64,000 nt of DNA, taken from Thysanoteuthis rhombus (Eukaryota; Mollusca; Cephalopoda; Oegopsida; Thysanoteuthidae). A program made the translations under genes and the position numbers. The stretch is from positions 47,976,696-48,040,695 of the forward strand of contig OY735207.1 in NCBI GenBank assembly GCA_963457665.1. Direction: 5' to 3'. Below, in pieces: positions 1 to 12,300 of the stretch (positions within the stretch are counted from its first letter, which is position 1; every line of letters begins with the position of its first letter). The notes under the pieces are model-generated. The model worked only from the letters and a program-made list of their open reading frames with translations, was not told where the DNA came from and made no database searches.

Positions 1-986
1 ACTCATCTTTTTTATGTCTTCTTGTCTCCCCTATTTCCGATCTAAAATTCAATGGGTTATTTGTATTTCTATATGCTACTATTTTCAACGTTTCATATAG
101 GCGGAAGTCACATCTCGAATTCAGACTCTTTAATATTTTAGCCCTTTTCACCAACCTCCAATTAATTACTGGATGTTTCCTCTTTTTTTCCAACTACTAA
201 TAGTGGATTGAGTGGAAACAGTACCGTCACATTTTCAACACATGTTAGAATTTATCTATTTTTGAATTAACGAAATTAATTATTAATATTCATTGCCTTC
301 ACGAAGAAGATAATCGTAGTATAAATTGGAAATAGAAAAAACGATACTGTATGGAAATATATGGGTACTTACTGCTTTATGAGGCATTACGTTTAATTTG
401 TACTCTCCTTACTAATTGCTATATTAATAACAAATGTTATAATCAATTTGTTATTTTCTGTTTTGTAAAATAGAATATATTATATTATCTTATGTTCAAA
501 GGTCCATTTGGGTATCTCTCAAAAGGTATGCTCGTTTTTATTTCCAAAAAAAATCAATCATTTTGGCTACCATGAATTCAGATTTTATGATTTTGATAGT
601 ATTTTCTTTTTTTGCCTATGTCATCCTTTGGAATATGTTCTATTCACATGAGTATTTTCGTGATTTGTAGATCTGTGTATAAGCCATGTATTGACTTGCA
701 ATGGACACCATTTTCTTGAAGAAATGGATACGCCTATATCAATACCCAAGCTTTGCTTCGTTTCACTCAGTTGCTTGGATAAAAATCATTTTGCTTAAGA
801 AGAAAATCTGGGGTTTAGTTCTGTCCTGATTTCATTTAGTGTCTTGATTCTATCCTGAAATTACTACCTCTTTCTTATGACTATTAGAATTCAGGGAATA
901 CATTTTATAATCAGTAGATAAGTACCACACACTAACACATGCACGTTTAGTATTCACTGGGAAGAAAGACAGAGAGAGAGAGAATT

Positions 987-995
987 ACACACACG

Positions 996-1062
<67 letters not shown>
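987..1062. repeat. (AC)n then (AT)n microsatellite
   Basis: Uninterrupted dinucleotide tracts. Confidence 0.95.
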
Positions 1063-1064
<2 letters not shown>

Positions 1065-1218
1065 AGGAAATGGATGTATAATCTGACAGAAATAATCATA
1101 AATGCGTTATATTACTTTGATACTCTATTTGAAATGATATCCTGTTATCACATAGTGAATCTATCATTAAGTATCGGCATAAATGGAATAAACAATTAAA
1201 GAAGTGAGACTGCTAGAG

Positions 1219-1284
1219 CTATTGTGACCAATTGGTAGCTGCTTAAACATAGCATTGCTCTTACCATTGAGCTGAACAGCCGCC
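1219..1284 (-). repeat. tRNA-derived SINE-like head, family Y
   Basis: On the minus strand this reads TTCAGCTCAATGGTAAGAGC, then ATGCTATG and AAGCAGCTACC. It matches the heads at 32086-32167 and 54341-54426. The box A-like stretch is clear; the box B end is degraded. Confidence 0.55.
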
Positions 1285-1860
1285 AGTAATTATTTTGGTC
1301 TTTGCTCAGGAAATCATTTCAAAGAGACTTTCAAAGTAATATAATGCATATGTACACTTAATATAGGGTTAATCCTAATGTGACACAACTTGCAACACAT
1401 TTTTTAGATTATAAATATTAAAAGTGTAAACAATTGATTGAAAAAAAAAACACTTTCATGCCATGTGTTCTCTCTCTCTCTCTACCGAACACATGTATAG
1501 GAGGAATTGATGTACAATGAGACAATAAATTTTATAACTCTTCTGAATTAGTAGAGGATGAAATATTCTATCCTCCTGATGTTTTCATAGGATGTGGTGT
1601 TCTATTTATTATATATTGATCTATGAATGATTATGAAACACAAAACCTGGTAAGACTGGCCACAATTTCAAAGGTTTGGTTGGAAGTCTTGATGTTACCC
1701 ATGTATTGAGTAACCTTGACACTGCAAATGAAAAACATTGAGACTATAGAGATGCCCTATGAAAAGAGCATAAACCAAGTTCAGTTTCTATTCTAGGGAC
1801 AGTTGGCATTATTAACTTCTTCATCTTTTGGATAGGCAGGAGAAGGCTGATGTTATGATC

Positions 1861-2860
1861 TTTTCATGCACCTTTACTTCTCAACCTATCTAGTGTAGTA
1901 GATTTTCTTCTTTTTTTCTCAGTCTTGAACTCAGTAAGGACATAGTCACCTTCAGGGACATCCCCAAGAAATTGATGTATAGGATTGAAGGCCTGGAATT
2001 CCTCTTCAGGCTCATAGACACTATCATCAAGGACAGACTCCTCTTCACTCTCAGGATCTGTTGTTGATGCTTCATCAAGAAGTTGTTTTTTTGGGGGGGG
2101 GTCCTCTTGCCTCAAACTCCTCTTTTTCCTGGATTTTGTTGTATCTCTGGTCTTCTTTGCATACCTGGAACACTCTCAGTGGGATTTTTTAAATGCCTGT
2201 GAATTTTTACAAAGAACGAAATGTAATTGATATTCATGGCTTTTGGGAATGATGTCCAGCTGTTCCTTTCATGATAGGAATGGTCATTGAGCCTGGTCAG
2301 TGGTCTCCTTGTTGGTTGTTAGGCCTGGACAATCTATGATGGCAGAGCGAAGGAAATCTGCCACAGAACACTCTCATTCATAGCATTAATCCGAGCCTTT
2401 TCTGAACCTAGAAAGAATGTTTGAAGGTGTCACTGTCATTTGATGGACTATACTAACACGATGAGCATTCTGGTGTATTTATGGGCTTTCTTTGATTCTG
2501 AAGCAGTCAGATGTCTATGGCTTGTTCGTAATACACCTTGAAGGGTTTAATAACTGACATGTCAAGAGGTTGTTGTAAGGTGGCAGGGTTAAAAGTGTCA
2601 CACTATTTTCCTTGCCTCTGTGAATAATATATTGAATTGTGGCTTTCATCACTGTCAAGAATGAGCATTGAAGGATTATGCTTCAAGTAGTGACTGGGAT
2701 GAATGAAATGGTTCAGGACCTCAATAAACAGATCAGAAGTCATCCACTCTGTCTTATTGTGACGTACAAAATCTTTGAACAAACATCTATGATCTAGGTA
2801 TATCCCATCATGCCTTGATACAGTAGCCTGTTGGCCTGAATCGCAAATCAAGGGATTGTA
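1861..2860 (-). mobile_element. Decayed Tigger/pogo-like DDE transposase (pseudogene)
   Basis: Reading the minus strand, 2851-2603 encodes TEWMTSDLFIEVLNHFI followed by SMLILDSDESHNSI. This resembles the W-M-T...F...HF...LLILDNH-SH core around the second catalytic Asp of Jerky/Tigger-type transposases. After a frame change, about 2590-2530 reads LQQPLDMSVIKPFKVYYEQA, matching the family's LQPLDV-F-P-K-YY segment. Further on (about 2440) is TPSNILSRFRK, and 2115-1864 is an acidic C-terminal tail. Stops and frame shifts separate the blocks, so the copy is dead. The N-terminal HTH/CENP-B region was not found. Family placement rests on these motifs only. Confidence 0.65.
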
Positions 2861-3277
2861 CCCAATTCCTGTGATTGATTACACGTGGGATTCAATGCTT
2901 TGAAAGGAAATTTTACTTCTGGGTGGAATAAATGATTGAACTACGATAAATTTACTCCTTATCACACGAGCTTTCCAGTCACATTGGTGAAACTATGCAT
3001 ATCCACTAAACTAAGCACCTCTTTCCAGCTCACGGTTTTTGAGAAAATGGGTTTTTTTAACTCTGTCCCTTCTTTCTCCTATGTATATATATATATATAT
3101 ATTGCTCTATACAAATCATGAATTCAATATGATATTATATATTATGATACAATATCCAATGTATGATGGGTCTATTCCATGAAGTGCTTGTTAGGTCCAG
3201 CATTAAACATTGAGTTGATTGAGTATAGCTTACTATATAATGGAGTAAGGATTCCTATTCATATCCATTCCCTTACT

Positions 3278-3282
<5 letters not shown>

Positions 3283-3326
<44 letters not shown>

Positions 3327-3347
3327 ACACACACACACACACACATA

Positions 3348-3410
<63 letters not shown>
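3283..3410. repeat. (AT)n microsatellite with central (AC)n
   Basis: Dinucleotide tract of about 128 bases. The Tyr-Ile ORFs across it are artefacts. Confidence 0.95.
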
Positions 3411-3413
<3 letters not shown>

Positions 3414-3995
3414 GAAAATATGGCCTTTTTGGGTTTCTGCAGACAAATTATTCAATTATTGGGATCCGTATTTAAGTTATTTCATCAGTGGTGGGGTCTT
3501 TTTTTTTTCTGGGTAAAGAACTTCCTTTTATTCTATTTATACTTTTTAAAAATATTTTCTTTCCCTTGTTAGGTTGTCAGTCAGTGCCTGTTTTATTTTA
3601 TATAGGGGAGGTAGATTTACTGCCTGGTTGTTTCATAAAGGGCTGGATAATTCAACATTGATCATCAAATCAAGTCAGAAAAGAGCTTGAAATATGATGA
3701 AATAGGAAAAGAAGAAGAAAAGATATATAACTAGATTGAGAGGAAGGTTCTCCATCCCGAAGTATAAACCCTCACTTCCCAGTAATGACCTTGATAGGAA
3801 TCCAAATAAATTGAATCATTTGCTTGAAGAAGCCCAAACAGGTTAGAAACATGTGTTAGTGTAGCGAATCCTTTATTTTATCATATTTCAAGCTCTACTC
3901 TAACTTTACTTATTATCTAATGTTTAATGCATTGAGCAGAAAATACATCACACGTCTGATTTTGTACTACCAATTTGCACTTTGTATATATTTGT

Positions 3996-3996
3996 G

Positions 3997-4058
<62 letters not shown>
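3996..4058. repeat. (TA)n microsatellite
   Basis: Dinucleotide tract with one TG interruption. Confidence 0.95.
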
Positions 4059-4060
<2 letters not shown>

Positions 4061-5409
4061 GTTTGCTTATTCTGTCAGTAATGGTTGCCTTGATTCCTAA
4101 CTACTGAAATGAATAACGTTATCTGAAGATTTAGAATTCAAAAGAGAAACTATTTTAATTGTGCGTGTGTGTGTGGGTGTGCTCGCTCTCTTGCTCACAT
4201 GCCTGCATGAGACTCATTAGTATCAGACTTTCGACCTGTCACCTATGTCCCATCTATCTCCCCAAGACATTAAGGATTATCTTTATTCCATCGTATTGGC
4301 TGGTCATTCGGTTGCTGGTAAAGATTAATGAACAGCTTTTGATACTTGGCTTTGGTTTTTTTTTTCATAATTTTTTCATTTAATTTTCGATCGATGAAAG
4401 TTTTCCTGTACACGTATAATTATACAGTAAGAAACCCTGCAGTTTTTTTAATCTCATCCCAACATCTTTCCCGATTCATCAACAAAAAATATGAGTTCAA
4501 TAACCTGAAACAGCTCGGTTTTAAAAATCTTATTAACCTATGGCATTATTGGTACACATGTTCAATATTATCGATTAAAAGTCCGATATTGCATCAAGAG
4601 GCAGCGAGCCGTAGAAGGTAGCCTAGAATTTTTGATTGCTCACTTGCATGGAATATTTCACAATTGACGTCATGAAATTTACGGATGGAGAGGGGTGGGT
4701 CACCATTCTATTTTTCGTGTTATTATAAGATTCACGAAAAGGTGGGGGATACATATATGTAGATCTCTTGCGGTGAATGCATACACTATTTGAGTCACTG
4801 AAAAGTTTATGACAGGATATGGGGAAAAAGACGCTTGGTAGATATTGTTGACATGAGTTATATTAGTCACGGTAAAAAAAGGTATGCATGGCTTTGACGT
4901 CATTGGCAGGGGAACCAAAAGTGAGCAATGAAAAACTAATAGAAAATATTCTAGTCAAAGCGACTGGGGCTGTACTTGCCAACTGTCAAGCTGAAGTGAG
5001 CGAAGAGAAAATAGAAGTGAGTGATTTTTATAGCTAGGGACTAAAGGAAGTGACAGCACCAAATTCAGGACTATTTTTCTCCAGGCTATTTCATGTAGCA
5101 ACTTTTCCAGTTATTGTGTTGTAATTTTCACTAGACTACTCGTAAATAAAAAGAAGACCTCACAGTGGTGCTATTAGATACACCATACCCCTTAAGAGGG
5201 TAATTGGTGTAAGATAGCTATAAAAAATTCTGATGATCACAAAAGATGAGTGAAATAAGTGGGATGGATTTCAACAATTGGCGGATAGTAATTGTTAGTG
5301 ATACGAGGACTCGCATCATAATGGTGATGAATGATATGGGATTCTGTTTACTAAGAATGTGCTGTTTCTGTCCTAAACTATTTCCAAGTGCTGATATTGT
5401 TGGCAGTAA

Positions 5410-5785
5410 ACTTCAACGGCAACAGTTGAAGAAACGGTCAACCAAAACAGTCAACATTTTTAAGTTTCCAAGTCAGTCTGGCTTGATATATATGTATCAA
5501 ATTCCCTCCCCTCTATATCGGTTTTCAGAGGAAGGCTCAATTTGCAATGTAAGTTTATGTTGCATTGGCCCCAGTGATTGTACCCTGAAGCATTTATGCT
5601 GGTTTTTTGAAAATTCCCACTTTTTTCAAGTGATCACTGCCTTACTGAAGGTGAGAGAAGTAACTTATTCATTGACAATCCTCTATTTCCGAACTTTTTT
5701 CATTGATCACACCCAACAGGGCAGTTTGTCAAGTGATGCTGGTAACATGACAGTTTTCTATTGAGTGACTAACCAGACCTGTTTT
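5410..5785 (+). repeat. Dispersed repeat family A, copy 1
   Basis: Starts near ACAGTTGAAGAAACGGTCAA, passes CAATTTGCAATGTAAGTTTA, GTGATCACTGCC and AGAAGTAACTTATTCATTGA, and ends TTGAGTGACTAACCAGACC. The same phrases occur in order in the other copies. Confidence 0.7.
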
Positions 5786-6281
5786 GATGTTGTGGAAAAC
5801 TTCATAATTGCCATCGGTTGTGAATCAATGCAAGAGTTACTGACCGAATATACTATAACATGTATTATGTAAATACATCGGAATGATTCTGAGATATTTC
5901 ATTGGAAGTAAAGAATAGAGTTTTCTTCTATCACCAGGAACTAATGCAAGCATTACTGGCAGAATAGAACTTTTAGATGCATAATGCAAATGCACTGCTT
6001 ATGATTTTATGGTAGGAATGCATTGAAAATAACTATCAAGAGATTTTTAGACAACAAAAATTAATGTAAGTGTTACAGGCACTCAGAGGAAGGCTATTAC
6101 ATAATCTGACATAAACAAATGATACATTCGAATTACTTGAAGAAATAACCCAGTTGTATAATTCCTCTTTTATGAATGACAGTAATGGTTTCTTTATTCG
6201 AGAAAAAAAAAGAAGCTATTCATACATTTTTCTCCACTAAAATTCTTTTGTCTCATATTTTTTTTTTTCAATCTTTTGTAG

Positions 6282-6355
6282 TATGGTTTTGTAAACTACG
6301 CCCTGGAACAGCTTGTGTTGCGGAACTTTGGAGAAGAAGTATGGGAAAATATCAA
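6282..6355 (+). CDS. GUCY1B1: GUCY1B1 coding exon 2 (residues 2-26, start of H-NOX)
   Basis: The exon follows the acceptor tcttttgtag and reads [11 protein letters not shown], then [13 protein letters not shown], the conserved amino terminus of sGC beta-1. It begins in phase 0 at the codon for Tyr2. The only in-exon ATG (out of frame) runs into a stop within three codons, so the initiator Met must come from an upstream exon ending in ATG. It ends AA|GTAAGT, leaving two bases of the Lys26 codon. Confidence 0.95.
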
Positions 6356-9300
6356 GTAAGTAGAACATAAACTTCTGGTTTTGTTCCTGGTTCCTTGTCT
6401 ATTCGAGATTGAGACAAATGTATTCCGTGACGCTTGAGAGATGCTTATTTTTGGAAAAATTCTCAGAGGAGATTATAAATAGGTCCTGATTAATGGATTG
6501 TGAATAACAAATATGAAAGTTTTGTGATGGTGTGCTCAAAAGTCTACCCCAATGACAATGTTTTCATTAGAGAATCGCTATGTACGGAAATAGACTTGGG
6601 AAGGAACGAATCTGGTTGGGAATTCAATTATGAATTTCTACAGAATTGAACTCTCTGTACAACAAGCAATTATGAATCTTTGGCTATTATTGTTATCATT
6701 CCTATTGTATTCTTATTTATTTCGTTATTTCCTTACAAGTTCAGTTGTTGGTAGGTAGATTCTAATTCCTCTGCTTAGCCTGACACCAAGAAATCATGAT
6801 GAACACCTGACACCCTTTGCTGATGACCTGAGTCCACTACATGGTGACCTTGACTGGGCCAGTACCAAACTTGCTGAACTCCATTTGGCCATGATATTAC
6901 AGACAACTATTATCTTAAAATAACTATTACCACTCCACTATTTTAGCAAGTGGCCAACAGCAACACAGATATAGAACAACACCTGTTGAAATCTGCAATT
7001 GGAAACTATAATCCTACTACTACAATTCCAATACTCTACTAGATTTCCGACTGCATTACGAAGACATAACACCTCTTTCAACTTTCATCATCAACATATT
7101 CCAATACCCACGCAGGTGTTGTGGTTAACGGCTCTGACAATGGAATTGGTAACCAAAGTTCAAACTCCGGTCAAGACTTTATATTTGATTTGCACTAACT
7201 AATGCATAACTCTATCTCTTCTCCCCTCAGTTAGGGTTAAAATAGAAAAGAAGATAGGGCTCTCTAGCTTTAGGGTGGAAACCATTCCAGGTGAAAGGGG
7301 ACTGATTCTGAACCTGGGAGTAGACACCCCTTAGGGCAGTTGGATGTCGAATTTGATATCCTCCTGGCTGTCTTTGGACTATATATAGTCCGTGTGGCAT
7401 ACCTGGATCTCTATATGCTTCACTGAGGCTGGGATCCTGGAGAGGTCACTTCAAAGTCATTTTCTTATCTATAGAGACATAAAGGGGCTTTCTATTACCC
7501 TTATATGGTTTATTCATATTGTGTTCAGAATATTTTCAAACAGATTTCCATGAGAGAACAAATCACCACTCAGTATATGTTATGGTATCATATGAATTTG
7601 ATTAATGAAAGGCTATGTAGTCTCAGCTGAGGCTTGTCTGTAGAGCATTTGGCATATTGTACTGGCAACCTTGGCAGAGGCAGGTGGCTCCACCTTGTAG
7701 ACAACCTGTGCAGCACAGACAAACAAAACGTCTGAAAAAGAATAGGAATCATAGCAAAAAAAAGTAGAAAAATATAGAAAAGCAATCATACATGGCGATC
7801 GATGAGGAGTGGCCATAGATCTCTCTAAGTAGATTCTTCCATGGTTAATATGTTTATCGAGAGATCAATATTCAGGCTGGATTGCTTTATTTGTATACAT
7901 TATATAGCAGAATGGTTCTGGGTTGTTAAATAACATTACGTAGCCATCATACTCACTAGATTAATACCGAAGTTAACATTGTAAGCTGTACGAAAGCTTG
8001 TATATGAGTTTCAGCAGGAGCCAAAGTCTGCCTCGAGGGTTGGGGGCACATTTCAGAAATTTTTCTATAGATAAGAACATTTTTTCACATAAAGGGGCTT
8101 TTGAAAAATCAGATGACAGTGTGTATATTTCTGAAGCACTTAAAATGAGATCAGAGAAATTTTCGAGAAAAAGAAATAGATAAATAAATGGGACAAACAA
8201 ATAGAAATATAAAAAGTGGTTCTTTTGGGCTTCCTTACAGAGTGAAGGCTGGCTTTGTTAGTGGCATGTGTATCAAAATAGACATCTTGAAAAGCAGGCA
8301 AAAGGGTGTTGCAATAAAAAGCAACAATAATAAGATTAATCCGAACTAGTAATAAAATTATGGTAATAAGAGTGTATCGACCCAAAGTGTTTTGAGATTA
8401 TTAATAGCTGGCATATCAAAGGAGACATCTCGCAAAGCAGATGGAAGAGTGTTATGATAAAAAGTAACAAGAATCATATGGAGTAAAACTGGCAATAAAT
8501 GATTAAAACAGCAATGCCTTAAATAGTGCGGGTTTGATTACTGTTCGGTCCGATTTAGTAGGGTTAAGATAAGATGCTGAACAAATTGATATAATTAGGT
8601 ATAAGCAGAACAAAGAAAGGCACTTTAGATTGCAATAACATCCTGAAGAGTGCGGTTTTGAACACTGCAGAAAAATTTGGCATGTGACAACCCCTGGACA
8701 TGGCAACCTACAAGATGGATCCCTAGAGATCGCATGTGAAACCGGAGCTGACAAAATATGAGATGGTGGGATGAACTGGATAAGTTTAGAAAGTACTGGC
8801 TTTGTGACGTCCAGGATAGAGCTGTTTGGCAAGTCTTGGGAGAAGGTCTATGTCCAACTATTGACGTTAAGTGGATGATGATGATGAAGAAGAAAAAGAA
8901 GAAGATGATGATGATGATCCACAGTATTCAAGGTAGTAAAGCAAAGATGGTTTGGAGGATCAGATCGGAAGCCGAGAGCAGAATGAGTGTAGATTGATAT
9001 CTCATTTAATTATCGAGACTTCTACGATGGAAGTAGCTGAGACGATGTCTACTAAAAATGGGCATCTAAGGTATGGAATGAAAATTCAAGTATTGTGAGA
9101 TGCTACCACTCTATTTCTGGTTTCAAGCTATTTACTATGGCAGTTGAACAGTTGGTATTGACCCAGAGTGTTGTGATAAAAAGCAAAAGATAATAAGATG
9201 GAACAAGCTTTGCTGCATGAGGGTCAAACTCTCTTGCTTGATTAAAATCTAAAATGTAAACAAAACAGAATTCATTTCTCCATTCAATATTGTTCCAAAA

Positions 9301-12300
9301 CTATGTGTCCCATTACAACTTCTTTATTAGTAGATCTTGTAATAGAACAGTCAAAGAAATAAAAAAAAGTCAACCTGAGTTGAGAGAGTGAATTTGCCGT
9401 CACTTTTTGTGTACATAACCCTAATATGTGCATGATGTCACTTGTCTTTGGTCTAATCATTGTGATTGTGGTGACAAATGGAAATAAAGTCAAAACTCAA
9501 TAATGCTATGAGTTTGATAATAGGCCTAGCAATAAAATAACAATAGTGAAACTGCTTCAACTAAGTAGCAACAATAATAAGATGTAGTAAAACTAGTAAT
9601 AAAATAATAATAGTGTAAATGCTTCATCTAAATAGCGACAATAATAAGATGTAGTAAAACTAGTCATAAAATACATTTTTGAAAGAAATTAAAAGAGGTT
9701 AGATATTGCATGTTAACAATCAAAGCTGGATTAGTGGACAACTGAATGGAATGAATAAGAAAAATGATACAAAAGTTTTGGTTTACTTATCCAGTCTTGA
9801 TCTCTTGCTATGGTGAGGCCCACAGGTTGCTTTTAGCAGTGGAAAAAACATTTCTTTTTCTTTTTACCTTGCTAAAGAGTACTACACTCAAACCTGAGTG
9901 GAATAGCAAGAATTCATCATTTGGGACCCGACAGTCTTGGAATCTAATCGTTTATTTTTATGTCCTATCAAATAAAAGTGAAAATGCTTCAACTAAACAG
10001 CAACAATAGTGAGATGCAGTAAAACTAGAAATAAAATGATAAAACTAGCAATAAAATTTCTTTATGCCACTATATGTAATTACATGTCCCAGCATCCCAT
10101 CTCATCGATGGTCTCAAGGAAATGGATAGTATAATAGAAAATATAACTACAAGAAAACACTAAGCATAAAAAGTTTTATAAAGAAGTTTCATTCATTGAT
10201 TACTGAAATGTTTTTATCTAATATGTTCCTTTTTGAAAGGAATATATATTTCTTAGTGAGGGTCAGGAAGGAGTTGTGTCACTTATCAAAAAATGGGATT
10301 ATGATAGAGTGAAAAAGTACTCAGTCTGAAATATTGCACCTGCATGTTCGAAGGTGAATAAAGCAACATGATTGAAATGTATCAGTTATCACACGGGTTT
10401 TTACACCAAAGTTGCATTGTGAAACTTCCTACATTTTAGATCTAGTCACTTACAAGATTGCAGACTTACAGAGCACCAGTCGAATGTATACAAAGAGAGC
10501 TGAAAAAAAAGATACCAAAAGATTCTCTCTCAAGAGTCAAGTCACCGATCAATGAAAAATCATCCAGAGGTTATAGTAGATACACCAAGCATTCAAAAAA
10601 TGCCTGCGGGAGCAAAGGAGAATTATCAACAACCCTGGTGTAGATCTCCATGCAATAACATCTGCTCGCCAAACAAAATACGGAACGATTGACATAACTT
10701 AGAACCTGGTGCAAGAGACCATCTGAAAGTTTATTGATTAATTTCCTTTCATGTTGTTCTGCTGATGTTTGATACACATTGTCCTGTATTCATTCTTACT
10801 TTCACCTACGTAAATAGCTTTACAAGAACAGGTCAATTCACCCTGAGGCTCGGCCATTGTCCCCATCTTGTAAAGCAATTGCATCATGAGACTGACTGAA
10901 CAATTCATAACTAGAAATTATGCAATATCTCCAATTCAGTTAGAAAATAGTGTTGACCAGCAAAGTTGGAATATCAACACTAAAAAATTCAATCAGGTCA
11001 TACTTTTGCCGAAATGAAAAAAACAAACATATATACTTAAGTCAGTGCTGCGACCAAGTTGAAACTACTAAATGAGTTGTTGGCCGATATCAATTATGAG
11101 CTTGCTTTAAACGAACCATTTTTTTCATTAAACTGAAGCAGAAATTGATGAATGAATTTATCATTTTTTGTTTGTTTTTTTTCTAGGAAAACAGCCGATC
11201 TGAATATGGAGGGTCACTTCCTGGTCAGATGTCTTTATGACGATTCTGTATCTTATGATCTTGTTGGGGCAGCATCACAAGTGCTTGGTAATAGCTTATT
11301 TCTTTTATGAATATAATATCTTTGCAATGTGTGAGCTTGTCAGCCATTGATAAGGAAGAAATGTTTGAATTAGTTTAGGAGTGAATCAAAAATCTCAGTA
11401 ACAACTTGTTTCTTGTATAAATACACACTGACATTACCAGAATTCCCAGGATATACAAGCACATCATTATTCAATGCATTCAGACCTGGGTTTGTTTTTT
11501 TTAAAAGGTCTACGGAGCAAAGTTGGCAATGGATGTATTTGAGTTTTTTTCTTTTCTAAGAAACCCTGGGAAGCCATATATTATTTTGTTGGTTATGATG
11601 CATAGAATTTTCTTCATGGCTAAATATAATGGTTGCTTGACTTCATAAGGTATTCGGTTTCACTGTCATATTCAAAATGTCCAAGAAATTTAAAGTACAC
11701 CTATATGCACTCCTGGCCAGAATGATTTGAAAGTCTTTTGAATCATTTCTGAGACACAGAAAGGTACGAAGCAAAATGAGGTGATACAGATTGTATTGTG
11801 CCCTTCTTCCACACTGGGAAGATGTTCCTGGTTAAAGATCAGCATTAGAAATACTGTTTGTGTTTCTTGAGTTCCATCATAATCTCTGGTACACTATGAG
11901 AAATGAAACATTTTGCAACATTTACTGTGTTTCCCCTCTGAGGATTTAAAAGTCAATCTGCTCACTTTTAAGCTTATTGTTGAAGCTTACTTACTGAGTT
12001 TTGGTTTGTCTGGTACAAGGTCATAATTGAGGGCCCTCACTGAGAATTGAACTCACTAGATTCCAGAATCAAACTGCAAGACAATCTTGCTATCACATGG
12101 CAATAGATTCTCAATATGGTAATATTGGTCAAAACTCTTGAAAAAAAACAGGTCTGGTTAGTCGCTCAAAAACTAACTAGTAACCTGTGTCTTCTGGCAG
12201 CATGCTGAGTTGGGAGTGATCAAATGAAAAATATGAAATAGGTATGATCAATGAATAAGTTATTTATTTTGCCTTTCATCAGGTAGTTATTACGAAAAAC

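Larger units (their letters stand above)
1..1860. other. Upstream or intron-1 sequence without recognised gene
   Basis: AT-rich sequence with an (AC)n/(AT)n tract at 987-1062 and a minus-strand tRNA-like repeat at about 1219-1284. I found no ATG followed by a convincing GTRAGT donor that could be the missing start exon. Confidence 0.6.
2861..6281. other. Upstream or intron-1 sequence
   Basis: Contains microsatellites at 3283-3410 and 3996-4058 and a plus-strand copy of the dispersed repeat at about 5410-5785. The 172-codon ORF at 5246-5764 lies mostly in that repeat and is not counted as a gene. Confidence 0.7.
6356..11186 (+). other. GUCY1B1 intron 2
   Basis: This intron separates codon 26 into two exons. 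It holds a tRNA-like repeat near 7114-7177, a plus-strand RTE tail ending in a GAT-rich tract (8690-8918), and a 68-bp minisatellite near 9535-9680 with a further copy near 9985. A possible minus-strand exon at 7613-7731 is treated under findings. I see no plus-strand coding exon in it. Confidence 0.8.

Noticed and set aside
3179-3572. Tyr-Ile and His-Thr repeat ORFs, also near 15.2, 39.8, 47.6, 50.5 and 55.6 kb
   Set aside because: Translations of (TA)n, (CA)n and (GT)n microsatellites.
5246-5764. 172-codon plus-strand ORF
   Set aside because: Most of it coincides with a family A repeat whose other copies are not open in this frame.
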